Of a DNA stretch of 64,000 nucleotides, positions 9,230-19,352 are shown one piece after another (positions within the stretch are counted from its first letter, which is position 1; each line of letters starts with the position of its first letter). The stretch is taken from NCBI GenBank assembly GCA_017614505.1, contig JAGABT010000014.1:62001-126000 (forward strand), given 5' to 3'. The notes under the pieces were generated by a model. It saw nothing but the letters and a program-made list of their open reading frames with translations, was not told the origin of the DNA and ran no database searches. Origin of the DNA: Selenomonadaceae bacterium (GTDB lineage: Bacteria; Bacillota; Negativicutes; Selenomonadales; Selenomonadaceae). Made by a program: the position numbers and the translations under genes.

Positions 9230-12200
9230 TTAAACCTCATCGTCATTTCTGTCGTAGTTATCGTCGTTATTGTCGTAGCCGTCGTAATGCATGTGGTCGC
9301 TGTAACTTTCATCTTCGCCGCTGGGAATGTCGACCCAACTATCCTCAAGTTCGGGATTTATATTGCCGTACTCCTTGTTGATAGATTCCATATCGTCGGC
9401 AGTCGGCTCAATGTCAATTTCGGGTTCTTCGGGTTCAGGTTCCTCCGGCGCGGGCGGGACTGCATCGAGATTTTCAGCGATGCCGCTCTTTTCAAGTCTG
9501 GCACGCATAGCGCGAATTTCGTCTTCTTCTTCGTCGCGGATAACAATTTCCTTGCCGTCGGGGCTCAAAACCGTAATGTCGAGACCAATGGACTGCAGTT
9601 CCTTAATCAGAACCTTGAACGATTCGGGAACGCCTGGCTCAGGGATATTCTGCCCCTTGACGATTGATTCATAAGCCTTGACGCGCCCAACAACGTCGTC
9701 GGATTTGACGGTAAGAATTTCCTGCAGGGTATAAGACGCGCCGTAAGCTTCGAGCGCCCAGACTTCCATTTCGCCGAAACGCTGACCGCCGAACTGCGCC
9801 TTACCGCCGAGCGGCTGCTGCGTAACGAGGCTGTAGGGACCTGTTGAACGCGCGTGGATTTTATCGTCAACGAGGTGGTGAAGTTTGAGCATGTAAACGC
9901 AGCCAACGGTTACGCGGTTTTCAAAGGGCTCGCCGGTGCGCCCGTCGTAGAGAATGGTTTTGCCGTCTTCATCGAGACCGGCGAGTTTAATCGTGCGGAT
10001 AACGTCGGATTCTCGGGCGCCGTCGAAAACGGGCGTGGAAATGTGCAAGCCAACATCTTCAACTTTCGGCACGCCGTATTTATCCGCATCGTAGCCGATG
10101 GTACGGAGTTTCGCAAGAAAACCGTTGGGGTCTTTTCTGATTTTCATACCGAGAGTGCGGACTGCCATTCCAAGGTGCGTTTCGAGAATCTGCCCGATAT
10201 TCATGCGCGAAGGCACGCCCAGCGGATTCAGCACAATGTCAACCGGCGTACCGTCCGGCAGGAACGGCATATCTTCCTGACGCATAATCTGCGAGACAAC
10301 GCCTTTGTTACCGTGGCGACCAGACATTTTATCGCCGACGGAAATTTTACGTTTCTGCGCGATGTAAACGCGAACCTGCTTGTTGACGCCAGGCGCCATT
10401 TCGTCATTGTTGTCACGGGTAAAAATCTTGACGTCGACGATTTTGCCGGATTCGCCGTGCGGAACTCTAAGTGAGGTGTCACGGACTTCGCGGGCTTTTT
10501 CGCCGAAAATTGCGCGGAGCAAACGTTCTTCCGCCGTAAGTTCAGTTTCACCCTTAGGCGTGACCTTGCCAACGAGAATATCGCCTGGACGAACGTCCGC
10601 GCCGATAGCGATAATTCCTTCATCGTCAAGGTAAGTCAGCGCGTCTTCGGAAACGTTGGGAATGTCGCGGGTAACTTCTTCGGGACCGAGCTTGGTATCG
10701 CGGGCGTCGCACTGGTGTTCCTCGATATGAATCGAAGTGTAAATATCCTGCTTGATTAAATTTTCGCTGATAAGAATAGCGTCTTCGTAGTTGTAGCCTT
10801 CCCACGGCATGTAGGCAACGATTATGTTATAGCCCAGCGCGAGTTCGCCGTTATCCGTGGCGGGACCGTCAGCGATTGGCTGATTGGCTTCGACGTATTC
10901 GCCGTAGTCAACGAGCGGCGTCTGGTTAATGCAGGTGCCCTGGTTGGAGCGCACGAATTTCTGAAGTTTGTAATTGTCCTTAGCGCCGTCGTCCGTCTGA
11001 ATGGTAATCTGGCTGGAGTCGACGTAAGTAACAGTACCGGCGCGGCGAGCCAGCACCATAACGCCGGAGTCGCAGGCGGCTTTAAATTCCATACCCGTAC
11101 CGACGAGCGGCGCCTGAGTTTTGAGCAGAGGAACTGCCTGACGCTGCATGTTGGCACCCATAAGCGCGCGGTTAGCGTCGTCGTTTTCGAGGAAGGGAAT
11201 CATGGCGGTAGCAATTGAAACGACCTGCTTAGGCGAAACGTCCATGTAGTCGACGCGTTCACGGCGCACGAGCGTAGTTTCTTCGTGGTGGCGGGCGGTA
11301 ACGCGTTCGTTTACAAACCAGTCGCTGTCGTCAAGCGGCTCGTTAGCCTGCGCGATTGTCAGAACATCTTCCTCGTCAGCGGTAAGGTAGCGGACTTCAT
11401 TGGTCACCTTGTGATTGGCGGCGTCAACTTTGCGGTAGGGCGTCTCAACGAAACCGTACTGGTCGATTCGCGCGTAGTTTGAAAGCGAGCCGATTAAGCC
11501 GATATTCGGACCTTCCGGCGTCTCGATAGGACACATTCTGCCGTAGTGGGAATTGTGCACGTCACGGACTTCAAAGCCGGCGCGTTCCCTGCTGAGACCG
11601 CCTGGACCCAGTGCGGATAATCTGCGCTTGTGCGTGAGTTCCGAAAGGGGATTGTGCTGATCCATGAACTGCGACAGCTGGGAACTGCCGAAAAATTCCT
11701 TCATGGCGGCGATAACCGGCTTGATATTAATCAGCGCCTGCGGCGTGATAATTTCGGAATCCTGCGTGGTCATTCTGTCGCGGACGACGCGTTCCATGCG
11801 CGCAAGACCGATTCTGAACTGATTCTGCAGAAGTTCACCGACGCTGCGGACGCGGCGGTTGCCGAGGTGGTCAATATCGTCAATGTTACCGACGCCCGCC
11901 ATAAGGTCAAGCAGGTAGCCGATTGAGCTGATAATATCAGCAATGGTAATGGTGCGGAACTCGTGAATTGGCAGGGTCGGCGCGCAGAGCATCGTAATAA
12001 CTTCATCTTCGTCGCTGGCGTTTTTGATTTTGATTTTGACGGGAATGGGGTTGAGATATCCGTGGTGGAGTTCGTCAGGAACGAGCCCGAAAATTTCTTC
12101 TTCGCGGTCGTCTTCGATAACCCTGAGGTGTTCCTCGGTTATGAGCGTATCGGCAGGAATTAGAATTTCGCCCGTAGAATTATCCACGAGGTCTTCAGCG

Positions 12201-13084
12201 AGGACTTTGTTAAGCAGGCGGCGCTTGAGACCGAGTTTCTTGCCAATTTTGTAGCGCCCGACGGAGGCAAGGTCGTAGCGTTTCGGGTCGAAGAACAGCG
12301 AGTTCAAAAGCTGCTGAGCGTTTTCGGTACTGGTAGCGGGTTCGTTAGGGCGAATGTGCCGGTAAACTTCTTCGAGCGCGCGGGCTTCAGTGCGAATGTC
12401 AGGGTCGTCGCGTTCGAGTTCGTCGCGGATAAATTTGTTGTTGTCGAACAGCGCGAGAATTTCTTCGTCGCTTTCAAAGCCGAGCGCGCGCAGGAAATAC
12501 GTGACGGGCATTTTGCGGGTACGGTCAATGCGGACGCGGACTTTATCGCCTGGTTCAGTTTCGAGTTCAATCCACGCGCCGCGGTTCGGAATGACGGTTG
12601 CGGTAAAAATCGGCTTGCCGGTCTGGTCAATGGTCTTATCGTAGTAGACGCCTGGCGAGCGGACGAGCTGGCTGACGATAACGCGTTCGGCGCCGTTTAT
12701 GATAAACGTGCCGGTTTCCGTCATCAGCGGGAAATCGCCCATGAAAACTTCCTGCTCTTTTACGTCGCCGAGTTCGTGGTTGACCAGCTGGACTTTAACG
12801 CGAATTGGCGCGGAATATGTGCCGTCGCGTTCCTTGCATTCCGCAAGCGTGTACTTGGGCTTGCCGATTATTGGGTCTTTAAAAAAAAGTTTCAGGTTGC
12901 CGGTGGAAATGCTGATTGGCGAAATATCCTCCAGAATTTCTCTGAGCCCTTCGTTTAAAAACCACTTGTAAGAGTTGCGCTGAATGTCGAGAAGATGCGG
13001 AATCTCCATGACTTCCTTGATGCGCGCGTAGCTGTACCTGGTTCGTTTACCAACTTGAACAGGACTAAACATTAACGACTTCAC
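9230..13084 (-). CDS. rpoB: DNA-directed RNA polymerase subunit beta
   Basis: The protein has 1284 residues. The start [20 protein letters not shown], the rifampicin-pocket region ([20 protein letters not shown], near residue 465) and the C-terminal [18 protein letters not shown] are all present. Pocket residues matching E. coli D516, H526 and S531 are the sensitive forms. The C-terminus carries an unusually acidic Asp/Asn/Tyr-rich tail of about 60 residues after the conserved core. ATG follows GGAGTG. It is the first gene of the operon, with its own consensus promoter at 13168-13196; rplJ and rplL are not upstream. Confidence 0.99.
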   Translation of the reverse strand: MKSLMFSPVQVGKRTRYSYARIKEVMEIPHLLDIQRNSYKWFLNEGLREILEDISPISISTGNLKLFFKDPIIGKPKYTLAECKERDGTYSAPIRVKVQLVNHELGDVKEQEVFMGDFPLMTETGTFIINGAERVIVSQLVRSPGVYYDKTIDQTGKPIFTATVIPNRGAWIELETEPGDKVRVRIDRTRKMPVTYFLRALGFESDEEILALFDNNKFIRDELERDDPDIRTEARALEEVYRHIRPNEPATSTENAQQLLNSLFFDPKRYDLASVGRYKIGKKLGLKRRLLNKVLAEDLVDNSTGEILIPADTLITEEHLRVIEDDREEEIFGLVPDELHHGYLNPIPVKIKIKNASDEDEVITMLCAPTLPIHEFRTITIADIISSIGYLLDLMAGVGNIDDIDHLGNRRVRSVGELLQNQFRIGLARMERVVRDRMTTQDSEIITPQALINIKPVIAAMKEFFGSSQLSQFMDQHNPLSELTHKRRLSALGPGGLSRERAGFEVRDVHNSHYGRMCPIETPEGPNIGLIGSLSNYARIDQYGFVETPYRKVDAANHKVTNEVRYLTADEEDVLTIAQANEPLDDSDWFVNERVTARHHEETTLVRRERVDYMDVSPKQVVSIATAMIPFLENDDANRALMGANMQRQAVPLLKTQAPLVGTGMEFKAACDSGVMVLARRAGTVTYVDSSQITIQTDDGAKDNYKLQKFVRSNQGTCINQTPLVDYGEYVEANQPIADGPATDNGELALGYNIIVAYMPWEGYNYEDAILISENLIKQDIYTSIHIEEHQCDARDTKLGPEEVTRDIPNVSEDALTYLDDEGIIAIGADVRPGDILVGKVTPKGETELTAEERLLRAIFGEKAREVRDTSLRVPHGESGKIVDVKIFTRDNNDEMAPGVNKQVRVYIAQKRKISVGDKMSGRHGNKGVVSQIMRQEDMPFLPDGTPVDIVLNPLGVPSRMNIGQILETHLGMAVRTLGMKIRKDPNGFLAKLRTIGYDADKYGVPKVEDVGLHISTPVFDGARESDVIRTIKLAGLDEDGKTILYDGRTGEPFENRVTVGCVYMLKLHHLVDDKIHARSTGPYSLVTQQPLGGKAQFGGQRFGEMEVWALEAYGASYTLQEILTVKSDDVVGRVKAYESIVKGQNIPEPGVPESFKVLIKELQSIGLDITVLSPDGKEIVIRDEEEDEIRAMRARLEKSGIAENLDAVPPAPEEPEPEEPEIDIEPTADDMESINKEYGNINPELEDSWVDIPSGEDESYSDHMHYDGYDNNDDNYDRNDDEV

Positions 13085-13167
13085 TCCTATGAAACAAAAC
13101 CTCGCATCTATGAATAAAAAAAGCTTTAGGCAAAAAAATCCCAGATAATTATAAAGCGGTAGAAAAT

Positions 13168-13196
13168 ATTATATCTACGAACAAAAAAAATGTCAA
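13168..13196 (-). promoter_or_regulatory. Consensus sigma-70 promoter for rpoB-rpoC-aroH
   Basis: On the minus strand TTGACA (13196-13191) and TATAAT (13173-13168) are separated by exactly 17 bases, a perfect match to the vegetative consensus. Predicted transcription would start near 13161, leaving a leader of about 77 bases before the rpoB ATG. Confidence 0.9.
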
Positions 13197-13232
13197 CGCG
13201 ATAAATTTTGCCGGAAAAAATTCCAAAAGCAG

Positions 13233-13262
13233 TTGCATATATTTCGCGGGATTTGGTAAAAT
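13233..13262 (+). promoter_or_regulatory. Putative sigma-70 promoter for the first diguanylate cyclase
   Basis: TTGCAT (13233-13238), an 18-base spacer and TAAAAT (13257-13262) lie 62 bases before the cyclase ATG. The site is divergent from the rpoB promoter 37 bases away. Confidence 0.6.
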
Positions 13263-13292
13263 ACGCAGTGAAAATGAAACGCGAGGAGGTGA

Positions 13293-13343
13293 ATGCGGCA
13301 GGAATTTTTCTGTCGCGTTTTCTATGACCGGCTCGAACTTTGA
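13293..13343 (+). CDS. Possible 16-residue leader ORF overlapping the diguanylate cyclase start
   Basis: The only good Shine-Dalgarno in this leader (GAGGAGGTGA, 13283-13292) directly precedes an ATG at 13293 that opens a 16-residue frame, MRQEFFCRVFYDRLEL. The cyclase ATG at 13324 lies inside it in another frame. It may be a coupling or regulatory peptide. It could also be a chance ORF with the Shine-Dalgarno serving the cyclase at long range. Confidence 0.35.
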   Translation: MRQEFFCRVFYDRLEL

Positions 13344-15201
13344 AATTCCAGCTGAATTTGACACAGAAATTTACCGCACTTTGAACGACGTAGAGAATAT
13401 AATTTATTTCACGTGGGAAATTGGTACAGATAAGCTGGAATTTGTGACGCCAGTTGAAAATTCCGATTACGCTTTACCACAGTCTGCAATGCCAGCCTCG
13501 ACGGTTTTTTTCGGCGGAAATGTCGTTCACCCCGACGACGGCGAAAAGTTTGCAAAGTTCTTCGATGAAATGTTCTGGCTCCAGAAAACGACCAATGACT
13601 CCAAATTTTTCAGCAATAAAATCCGCCTGCTCGGAAAGGAAGACCGCGGCTACCTTTGGGCGGAACTGCGCCTGCTGCTTTACTTCGACGATAACGGTCC
13701 TGTCAGGGGCTTTGGCTGTATCTGTAATATCAACGTCAAACAGCTCTGGCAGCTGGAACTTCAGCATTCCGCCGAGCACGACGTTCTGACCGGCTTTTTC
13801 AACAAAATTGCAACTCAGCGCCACATTGAAGAATACCTGTCCCAACTTTCGCCGGACGATTTACCGCCGGCGCTTTTAATTATCGACGCGGACGGCTTCA
13901 AGGCGATTAACGATTCTTTCGGACACCTTTTCGGCGACGGCGTTCTCGCGGACATGGGCTTGGCGATTCGCGGCGTTTTCCGGCAGAAAGATATTGTCGG
14001 GCGTATCGGCGGCGATGAATTTATCGTGCTCTTCACCGAAATGCCGTCGCTTGACGTTCTTGAAAGGCGCTGCAATGAACTTCTGAAAAATCTTGACCGG
14101 CACTACGAAAACAACGGCACCAGCCTGCCTTTTTCCGTCAGCATTGGTATCGCGCTGTACCCTGAACACGGCACAACCTACACCGAGCTTTTTACCCGCG
14201 CCGACCGCGCCCTGTACGATTCCAAATCCCACGGGAAAAATCAGTACTCGGTTTACCGTTCAAGTTTAATCGGGCGCAGTTTTTCCGTCGATTCGGCTCG
14301 CGACCCCCAGCACGCTGAGGATATTCGCCAGAAAGCCTTTGAAGATAACATGCTCGAATTTATTCTGAACATGCTCTACGAAACGCAGAATCACGAAATG
14401 ACGATTTCCGTCTGCATTGGAATGTTAGGCAAGCAGTTCAATCTGGATCGCGTGTCCGTCGCACGCTATAATCAAAGTTCCAACCGCTACGTCAACGAAT
14501 TTGAATGGCTCAGCCCGAACGGAATTTCTATCACGTCCGGCGAAAATGTTCAGAAATACGCCGACCTGCTTGAACGCCGCTATCAGATTATCGACGCCAA
14601 TTACCGCCCAACTCCCTACGGCGTAATGTCAATCTGCGAAGATACCATTAAAAAATTCCCGCAGGATATTGAAGTTTTTGAGACGCTCCGCCTCGGCTCT
14701 TTCGTTCACTCCATGATTGCGCACGGCAGCGAAATTGTCGGCAGCGTCGGCTTTGAAACTTCCAATCTCGAACATGAATTCTCCAAGGAAGAATATACCA
14801 GGCTCAGCATTTTTTCCGTCCTGCTCGGTAATGTTCTCCTTTCCCGCCAGCAGGATAGCGTTTCCGAAAAAATCAGCAAGCACCTCCAGAATATTCTCGA
14901 CCACATGCAGGAATTTATTTACGTCGTCGACAAGGAAACTTTTGAGCCGATTTACTTCAATAACACGATTCGCCAGACGCTTATCAGCACTGCGGTTGAG
15001 CAGACCTGCTACAGGCGCTTCCACAACCTCGACGCGCCGTGCGAAGGCTGTCCTATCGCTAAACTTTCCAAAAACGGCAACGAGTACATTGATGTTAGGA
15101 TTAATAACTGGGGCGTCGAAACGCCCGCGCGCGCGTACAATATCCGCTGGGATGACGATATGGATAAGTACCTCGCGCTGATTATTCAGTCTTCGTTTTA
15201 A
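13324..15201 (+). CDS. Diguanylate cyclase with PAS-like, GAF-like and C-terminal CxxC PAS domains
   Basis: The protein has 625 residues and no membrane segment. Residues 1-140 look like a PAS-type sensor. The GGDEF domain spans about 150-310, with the active motif GGDEF near 228-232 and an intact inhibitory site RQKD five residues before it, so it should make cyclic di-GMP and be product-inhibited. About 345-520 resembles a GAF domain. The C-terminal about 100 residues form a second PAS-like domain with CYRRF and a C-x2-C (CEGC) cluster. Having sensors after the catalytic domain is uncommon. The start lacks a Shine-Dalgarno and overlaps a short upstream ORF. It is transcribed divergently from rpoB. 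Confidence 0.88.
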   Translation: MTGSNFEIPAEFDTEIYRTLNDVENIIYFTWEIGTDKLEFVTPVENSDYALPQSAMPASTVFFGGNVVHPDDGEKFAKFFDEMFWLQKTTNDSKFFSNKIRLLGKEDRGYLWAELRLLLYFDDNGPVRGFGCICNINVKQLWQLELQHSAEHDVLTGFFNKIATQRHIEEYLSQLSPDDLPPALLIIDADGFKAINDSFGHLFGDGVLADMGLAIRGVFRQKDIVGRIGGDEFIVLFTEMPSLDVLERRCNELLKNLDRHYENNGTSLPFSVSIGIALYPEHGTTYTELFTRADRALYDSKSHGKNQYSVYRSSLIGRSFSVDSARDPQHAEDIRQKAFEDNMLEFILNMLYETQNHEMTISVCIGMLGKQFNLDRVSVARYNQSSNRYVNEFEWLSPNGISITSGENVQKYADLLERRYQIIDANYRPTPYGVMSICEDTIKKFPQDIEVFETLRLGSFVHSMIAHGSEIVGSVGFETSNLEHEFSKEEYTRLSIFSVLLGNVLLSRQQDSVSEKISKHLQNILDHMQEFIYVVDKETFEPIYFNNTIRQTLISTAVEQTCYRRFHNLDAPCEGCPIAKLSKNGNEYIDVRINNWGVETPARAYNIRWDDDMDKYLALIIQSSF

Positions 15202-15243
15202 AATCTGTTTCAGCATTTCTTTCATTCAGCATTTCTTTTATTT

Positions 15244-15340
15244 GTCACTTTCTTTCGAGAAAGAAAGTAACCAAAGAAAGCTGGGCCGCATAGGTCGCTT
15301 CCGGCGACCTGTGACGGCCCGCGCCCCATCCATGGGGCGC
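15244..15340 (-). repeat. Structured intergenic element, copy B (3' of the diguanylate cyclase)
   Basis: It contains the 22-bp palindromic AAGAAAG box (15247-15268), a CCAAAGAAAG segment, a hairpin GGTCGC/GCGACC, and a perfect 7-bp stem with the loop ATGGAT on the minus strand (arms 15321-15327 and 15334-15340). The order and orientation relative to the upstream gene are the same as in copies A and C. Confidence 0.7.
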
Positions 15341-15344
15341 CTCT

Positions 15345-15378
15345 CAAATGCGTATTAATTTCAAATGCATATTAATTT
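15345..15378 (+). repeat. Two tandem 17-bp repeats upstream of smpB
   Basis: CAAATGCGTATTAATTT (15345-15361) is followed at once by CAAATGCATATTAATTT (15362-15378), differing at one base. The AT-rich pair lies 33 bases before the smpB start. It could be a regulator site or part of a promoter, or it may be a remnant of the adjoining structured element. Confidence 0.55.
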
Positions 15379-15410
15379 TCAAGCTCATTGTTTTGGGTAG
15401 GTGAAACATT

Positions 15411-15881
15411 TTGGCTAAAACTGACGCGGTAAAAATTGCCTGCGAAAACCGCAAGGCTCGCCACGATTATTTCATTCATGAAACTTATGAGGCCGGTATC
15501 GAGCTGCGCGGCACCGAAGTTAAAAGTCTGCGCGGCGGCAAGGCGAATCTCAAAGACAGCTACGCCGAAGTCAAGGACGGCGAAATTTGGGTTGAGCATA
15601 TGCACATCAGTCCCTACGAGCAGGGGAATATTTTCAATCACGACCCGCTCCGGCGCCGCCGTCTGCTTATGCATAAAAAGGAAATTCTCAAGCTTTTCGG
15701 TAAGACCCGCGAAAAAGGGTTTACGCTCGTTCCGCTGAAAATTTATTTCAAAAACGGGCGCGCTAAAATGGAACTAGCGCTGGCGAGCGGCAAGCACAAC
15801 TACGATAAACGCGAGGCGCTGGCTGAAAAATCCGCCAAACGCGACATTGAGCGCGCGCTCCGTGACAAGCAGAGAGTTTAG
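15411..15881 (+). CDS. smpB: SsrA-binding protein SmpB
   Basis: The 156 residues cover the whole family. The N-terminal oligonucleotide-binding fold includes [20 protein letters not shown] and [10 protein letters not shown]. The C-terminal tail holds [20 protein letters not shown]. SmpB brings tmRNA to stalled ribosomes for trans-translation. The start is TTG, fixed by the conserved beginning and GTAGGTGA upstream. No ssrA gene is visible in the window. The stop codon is 10 bases before the TerD-domain gene, so smpB probably heads a three-gene unit. Confidence 0.97.
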   Translation: MAKTDAVKIACENRKARHDYFIHETYEAGIELRGTEVKSLRGGKANLKDSYAEVKDGEIWVEHMHISPYEQGNIFNHDPLRRRRLLMHKKEILKLFGKTREKGFTLVPLKIYFKNGRAKMELALASGKHNYDKREALAEKSAKRDIERALRDKQRV

Positions 15882-15891
15882 GAGTAAAGCT

Positions 15892-17049
15892 ATGGAACTT
15901 CGCAAGGGACAGAAAATTCCGCTGAACGAAACTTTCATAAAAGTTCAGTTCGCGCGGAACGCAGGAGCTATTGACATCGACACGGCGGCTTTTCTGCTCA
16001 GCGCCAGCGGCAAGGTTGCCGGCGACGAAGATTTTGTTTTCTACGGCAACGCGCGCCACAATTCCGGCAGCGTCATTCACAGGGACGATGATTCGGTTGA
16101 ACTCGATTTGACGAAAATTCCGCGCTACGTTGAGAAAATTGCAGTCACCGCCACGATTTACGACGCCGATAATCGCCGCCAGAATTTCAGCAAGGTTACC
16201 GGTGCCGTCCTGTATCTCAAAAATTCCGCTGGCGCAGAAATTGCCACCTTCCGGCTGGAAAATTTCACCGTCGAAACTGCGATTGTGCTTGGCGAAATTT
16301 ACCGGCACAAGGGCGCCTGGAAGTTCAATGCAACCGGCGCCGGATTCAGCGGCGGGCTTGCGGCTCTGTGCAACAATTTCGGTATCGAAGTCAGCGACGA
16401 AATGACTGCGCCGCCGCCTCAGCCCGTCAAAATCGATATTCCGCCGCCGCCTAAAAAAGTCGAACTGCGCAAGGGGCAGAAAATTAATCTTACCAAAAAA
16501 GGTTCCAGCCTCGGCGAAATTGTTATCAACCTTAACTGGAGCCAGCCGCCGCAGAAGACCGGATTTTTCAGCCGCTTCACCAATCGCGGCATTGACCTTG
16601 ACCTCGCCTGCCTGTACGAACTCAAAAACGGCAGCATTGGCGCTATTCAGGCGCTGGGTAACCTCTTCGGAACTCTGACAGCTCCGCCGTACATTTCCCT
16701 TGACGGCGACGACCGCACCGGCAGCGTGGCTGAAGGCGAAACCCTGCGCGTCAACGGCAAATTTCTAAACAAAATCCGCCGCATTCTTGTTTTTACTTTT
16801 ATTTACGAGGGCGCCGCCAACTGGGAAGAGGCGAAGGGCGTCGTTACCGTCAAATGCCCAGGCAGCCCCGAACTTATCGTGCGCATGGACGAATACGGCT
16901 CAAACAAGGGCACCTGCGCGATTGCGCTCCTCGAAAATGTCGGCGATACTTTCAGCGTAGAAAAAATCGTCCGCTTCTACCGCGATTCTCAGGAGATGGA
17001 TGAAGACTTCGACTGGGGCTTGCGCTGGACTGTCGGGCGTAAAGATTAA
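15892..17049 (+). CDS. Tandem TerD-domain protein (TerA-like)
   Basis: The 385 residues contain two TerD-type domains (about 1-175 and 190-385), joined by a proline-rich linker containing PPPPKK. Each domain opens with ELRKGQKI. Domain 1 keeps acidic calcium-binding residues (IDIDTAAFLLSASGKV, DEDFVFYGN). Domain 2 is more divergent, as in TerA proteins. TerD-family proteins bind calcium and are linked to tellurite, phage and membrane-stress responses; the molecular role is unsettled. ATG at 15892 with AGGAG upstream is preferred over an in-frame ATG inside smpB. No TerC or TerB gene lies nearby. Confidence 0.85.
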   Translation: MELRKGQKIPLNETFIKVQFARNAGAIDIDTAAFLLSASGKVAGDEDFVFYGNARHNSGSVIHRDDDSVELDLTKIPRYVEKIAVTATIYDADNRRQNFSKVTGAVLYLKNSAGAEIATFRLENFTVETAIVLGEIYRHKGAWKFNATGAGFSGGLAALCNNFGIEVSDEMTAPPPQPVKIDIPPPPKKVELRKGQKINLTKKGSSLGEIVINLNWSQPPQKTGFFSRFTNRGIDLDLACLYELKNGSIGAIQALGNLFGTLTAPPYISLDGDDRTGSVAEGETLRVNGKFLNKIRRILVFTFIYEGAANWEEAKGVVTVKCPGSPELIVRMDEYGSNKGTCAIALLENVGDTFSVEKIVRFYRDSQEMDEDFDWGLRWTVGRKD

Positions 17050-17070
17050 ATTTTTAGGGAGGAATTTTTT

Positions 17071-17649
17071 ATGGCTATCAGTTTGAGAAAGGGTCAGAAA
17101 GTCGACCTCACTAAGGGCAACCCTAATTTGAAAAAAGTTCTGATTGGGCTCGGCTGGGACGTTAAACGCTATGACGGCGGTTTTGATTTCGACCTTGACG
17201 CGGCGGCATTTCTGCTCGGTGCAAGCGGCAAAGTCAATTCCGACGACGATTTTGTTTTCTACAACAACCTTAAGCACGTCAGCGGCTCCGTGGAACACAT
17301 GGGCGACAACCTTACCGGCGCGGGCGAAGGCGACGACGAAGAAATTAAAATCGACCTTGACAAGGTTCCTGCTAACGTCGAAAAAATTGACTTCACGGTT
17401 ACGATTTACGACGCCGAACAGCGCAGCCAGACTTTCGGGCAGGTTGAAAACGCCTATATTCGCGTGGTGAACGCCGAGACTAATGAGGAACTTGTCCGCT
17501 TCGATTTGGGCGAGGATTTTTCCGTTGAGACGGCGGTTGTCGTCGGCGAAATTTACCGCAACAAGGGCGAATGGAAGTTCAATGCTATTGGCTCCGGCTT
17601 CAGCGGCGGGCTTGCGGCGCTCGGCAGAAATTACGGCGTCAACGTCTAA
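17071..17649 (+). CDS. terD: TerD family stress protein
   Basis: The 192 residues form a single TerD domain of standard length. It begins [15 protein letters not shown], with calcium-site acidic residues in [17 protein letters not shown] and DDDFVFYNN, and ends [21 protein letters not shown] precedes the ATG. It lies 21 bases after the TerA-like gene and is closed by a terminator at 17682-17712. Its glycine codons show the GGCC-avoiding pattern very clearly: four of four before C are not GGC, while almost all others are GGC. Confidence 0.93.
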   Translation: MAISLRKGQKVDLTKGNPNLKKVLIGLGWDVKRYDGGFDFDLDAAAFLLGASGKVNSDDDFVFYNNLKHVSGSVEHMGDNLTGAGEGDDEEIKIDLDKVPANVEKIDFTVTIYDAEQRSQTFGQVENAYIRVVNAETNEELVRFDLGEDFSVETAVVVGEIYRNKGEWKFNAIGSGFSGGLAALGRNYGVNV

Positions 17650-17681
17650 ACTTTTTCGTTCACTTACGCTTTTATTTTTTG

Positions 17682-17712
17682 ACCGAACGATTTTTCGCTC
17701 GGTTTTATTTTT
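17682..17712 (+). terminator. Rho-independent terminator after terD
   Basis: The arms ACCGAACGA (17682-17690) and TCGCTCGGT (17695-17703) pair with one internal mismatch and lead into a T-rich run. It should end the smpB-terA-terD transcript, though the next cyclase gene may receive read-through. Confidence 0.75.
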
Positions 17713-17724
17713 GCCAGGGAGGAT

Positions 17725-17760
17725 GTGGAGCGTGCGGTTGCCTTTGCCGTACAAATTTGA
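17725..17760 (+). CDS. Possible 11-residue leader ORF before the second diguanylate cyclase
   Basis: GGGAGG at 17717-17722 is the only Shine-Dalgarno here, 38 bases before the cyclase ATG. A GTG at 17725 opens VERAVAFAVQI, whose TGA overlaps the cyclase ATG (TGATG). This would allow translational coupling. The spacing from the Shine-Dalgarno to GTG is short, so the call is tentative. Confidence 0.3.
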   Translation: MERAVAFAVQI

Positions 17761-19352
17761 TGAACATTACAAAGGGTGTCAGAAACAAGCTATTTATGCT
17801 GCTGCTAATCATGGGCGCGCTGCCGTTCATAATCGTGACGATAGTTTCCGCAAGGACAATGGCGACACAGCTGGAGAAGAGCGCGGAACAGGACGGGCAG
17901 TTGAGAAATTCCATTGTTTCTGAACACATGACGGAGCTATTTGAAAAAAATTTTAACATACTTCACGAACTGGCGCTGAATCCGATGATTGTGCAGTATC
18001 TGACTTCGCCGGAAACATCTGATTACCGCGCGACGATAAATCTGCTGCACGACACGAATACGATTCTGGGCGATAAAAATATTGCGGCGATGACTGCGTC
18101 GGATACAAATCAGCTTATGCGGACAGACGGTGCAAAGCTGGTCAGTCTTATTGGACGCCAGCATTTTTATGAGGCGATGCACGGTCGGGATTTTATTTCT
18201 GACATAATCGTCAGCCGCTCCACAGGCAGGAGTATCGTTGTCGTTGAAGTTCCTGTGAAAGACCGGCTGAACAGACCCATTGGCATGGTGCAGCGGAATC
18301 TGGATCTGATTAGTCTGCAGCAATTTATCAGGGAGCAGGACACGCGCGAAATTTCCGTGATAGTAATGGACAGGGAAGGCAAGACCATTGCGCATTCGGA
18401 CAAGCATCTGGATTTTGAATTTGAGCAAAGCATTGACGGGCGGTACAAATACATTGCGGACAGAATGAGCGATTCTTCAGGTATATTCCGCACGAACGTT
18501 GACGGCGAAGATGCGATTGTCAGTTATTCGCGGAACTGGCTGACGGACTGGGCGGTTGTTACGGTTCAGCCATACCATTTTATTATGGAAAAAGTTCACG
18601 ATAAATTTATCACGCTGGCAGTTATTGGATTTTTTATGCTGACGTGCGTTTTCGTGACGGCTTACTTTTTATCCGAGCGCGCAACTAAGCCAATAATTGA
18701 AATTACCAACGCGGCGGACAATATTATCAAAGGCGGCAAAAATGTCGAAGAGCTGGAAATTAATTCGGACGACGAGCTTGGAAAAATGGCGGCGGCGTTT
18801 AACAAAATCCGCTCTTCGCGTGATGCCTACCGCCTTGAATCTGAACTTGACAAGCTCACTAAACTCTATAACAAGTCCACGACTGAAAATATCGGCAAGA
18901 TGAAAATTAAAACTTTCAGAGAGCAGGATTCTCCCGAAACTATCATGGCGCTCTACGTGATTGACCTGGACCACTTCAAAGAGGCGAATGATAATTTCGG
19001 ACACCAGTTCGGCGACAAAGTGCTTATGGAATTTGCGCGGAACCTTCGCAAGAAATTTCGCCCGAACGACTGCATTGGCAGATTCGGCGGCGATGAATTT
19101 GTGGTTATCATTGACAATCTGCCTGGCATGGAAATTGTAACGCGCAAGGCGCGCGATATTAAAAGGGTTGCCAGCGAGCTGGTTATCGACGGCAAGAACG
19201 CCGGAATTACCGCCAGCATTGGCGTCGCGATTGTTCCGCAGGACGGCACGGATTACGACCTGGTTTTCAAGGCGGCAGACAGAGCGCTTTACCACGTCAA
19301 GCAGAACGGGCGCAACGGCTTTTACTACGCCGGAGCCGAATCTATTGGCTGA
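17760..19352 (+). CDS. Membrane sensor diguanylate cyclase (Cache-like, HAMP, GGDEF)
   Basis: The protein has 530 residues. A transmembrane helix lies near 9-28. An extracellular sensor of about 250 residues resembles Cache domains (FISDIIVSRSTG, VQRNLDLISLQQFI). A second helix lies near 285-303, followed by HAMP (RATKPIIEITNAADNI) and a C-terminal GGDEF domain. The active motif GGDEF is near residue 442, with the inhibitory site RPND five residues before it. It probably makes cyclic di-GMP in response to an extracellular ligand. ATG at 17760 fits the membrane start but has no Shine-Dalgarno. Its end overlaps the convergent DUF192 gene by 11 bases. Confidence 0.9.
   Translation: MNITKGVRNKLFMLLLIMGALPFIIVTIVSARTMATQLEKSAEQDGQLRNSIVSEHMTELFEKNFNILHELALNPMIVQYLTSPETSDYRATINLLHDTNTILGDKNIAAMTASDTNQLMRTDGAKLVSLIGRQHFYEAMHGRDFISDIIVSRSTGRSIVVVEVPVKDRLNRPIGMVQRNLDLISLQQFIREQDTREISVIVMDREGKTIAHSDKHLDFEFEQSIDGRYKYIADRMSDSSGIFRTNVDGEDAIVSYSRNWLTDWAVVTVQPYHFIMEKVHDKFITLAVIGFFMLTCVFVTAYFLSERATKPIIEITNAADNIIKGGKNVEELEINSDDELGKMAAAFNKIRSSRDAYRLESELDKLTKLYNKSTTENIGKMKIKTFREQDSPETIMALYVIDLDHFKEANDNFGHQFGDKVLMEFARNLRKKFRPNDCIGRFGGDEFVVIIDNLPGMEIVTRKARDIKRVASELVIDGKNAGITASIGVAIVPQDGTDYDLVFKAADRALYHVKQNGRNGFYYAGAESIG

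Noticed and set aside
15244-15340. Rho-independent terminator for the first diguanylate cyclase
   Set aside because: The stems are strong but no T run follows; it fits the structured repeat family better.
17071-17649. Complete tellurite resistance operon
   Set aside because: Only two TerD-family genes are present, and no TerC, TerB or TerZ neighbour is seen.
17723-17923. Alternative 66-codon ORF from ATG 17723
   Set aside because: It overlaps the membrane helix coding of the cyclase in another frame, and its ATG directly abuts the Shine-Dalgarno with no spacing.
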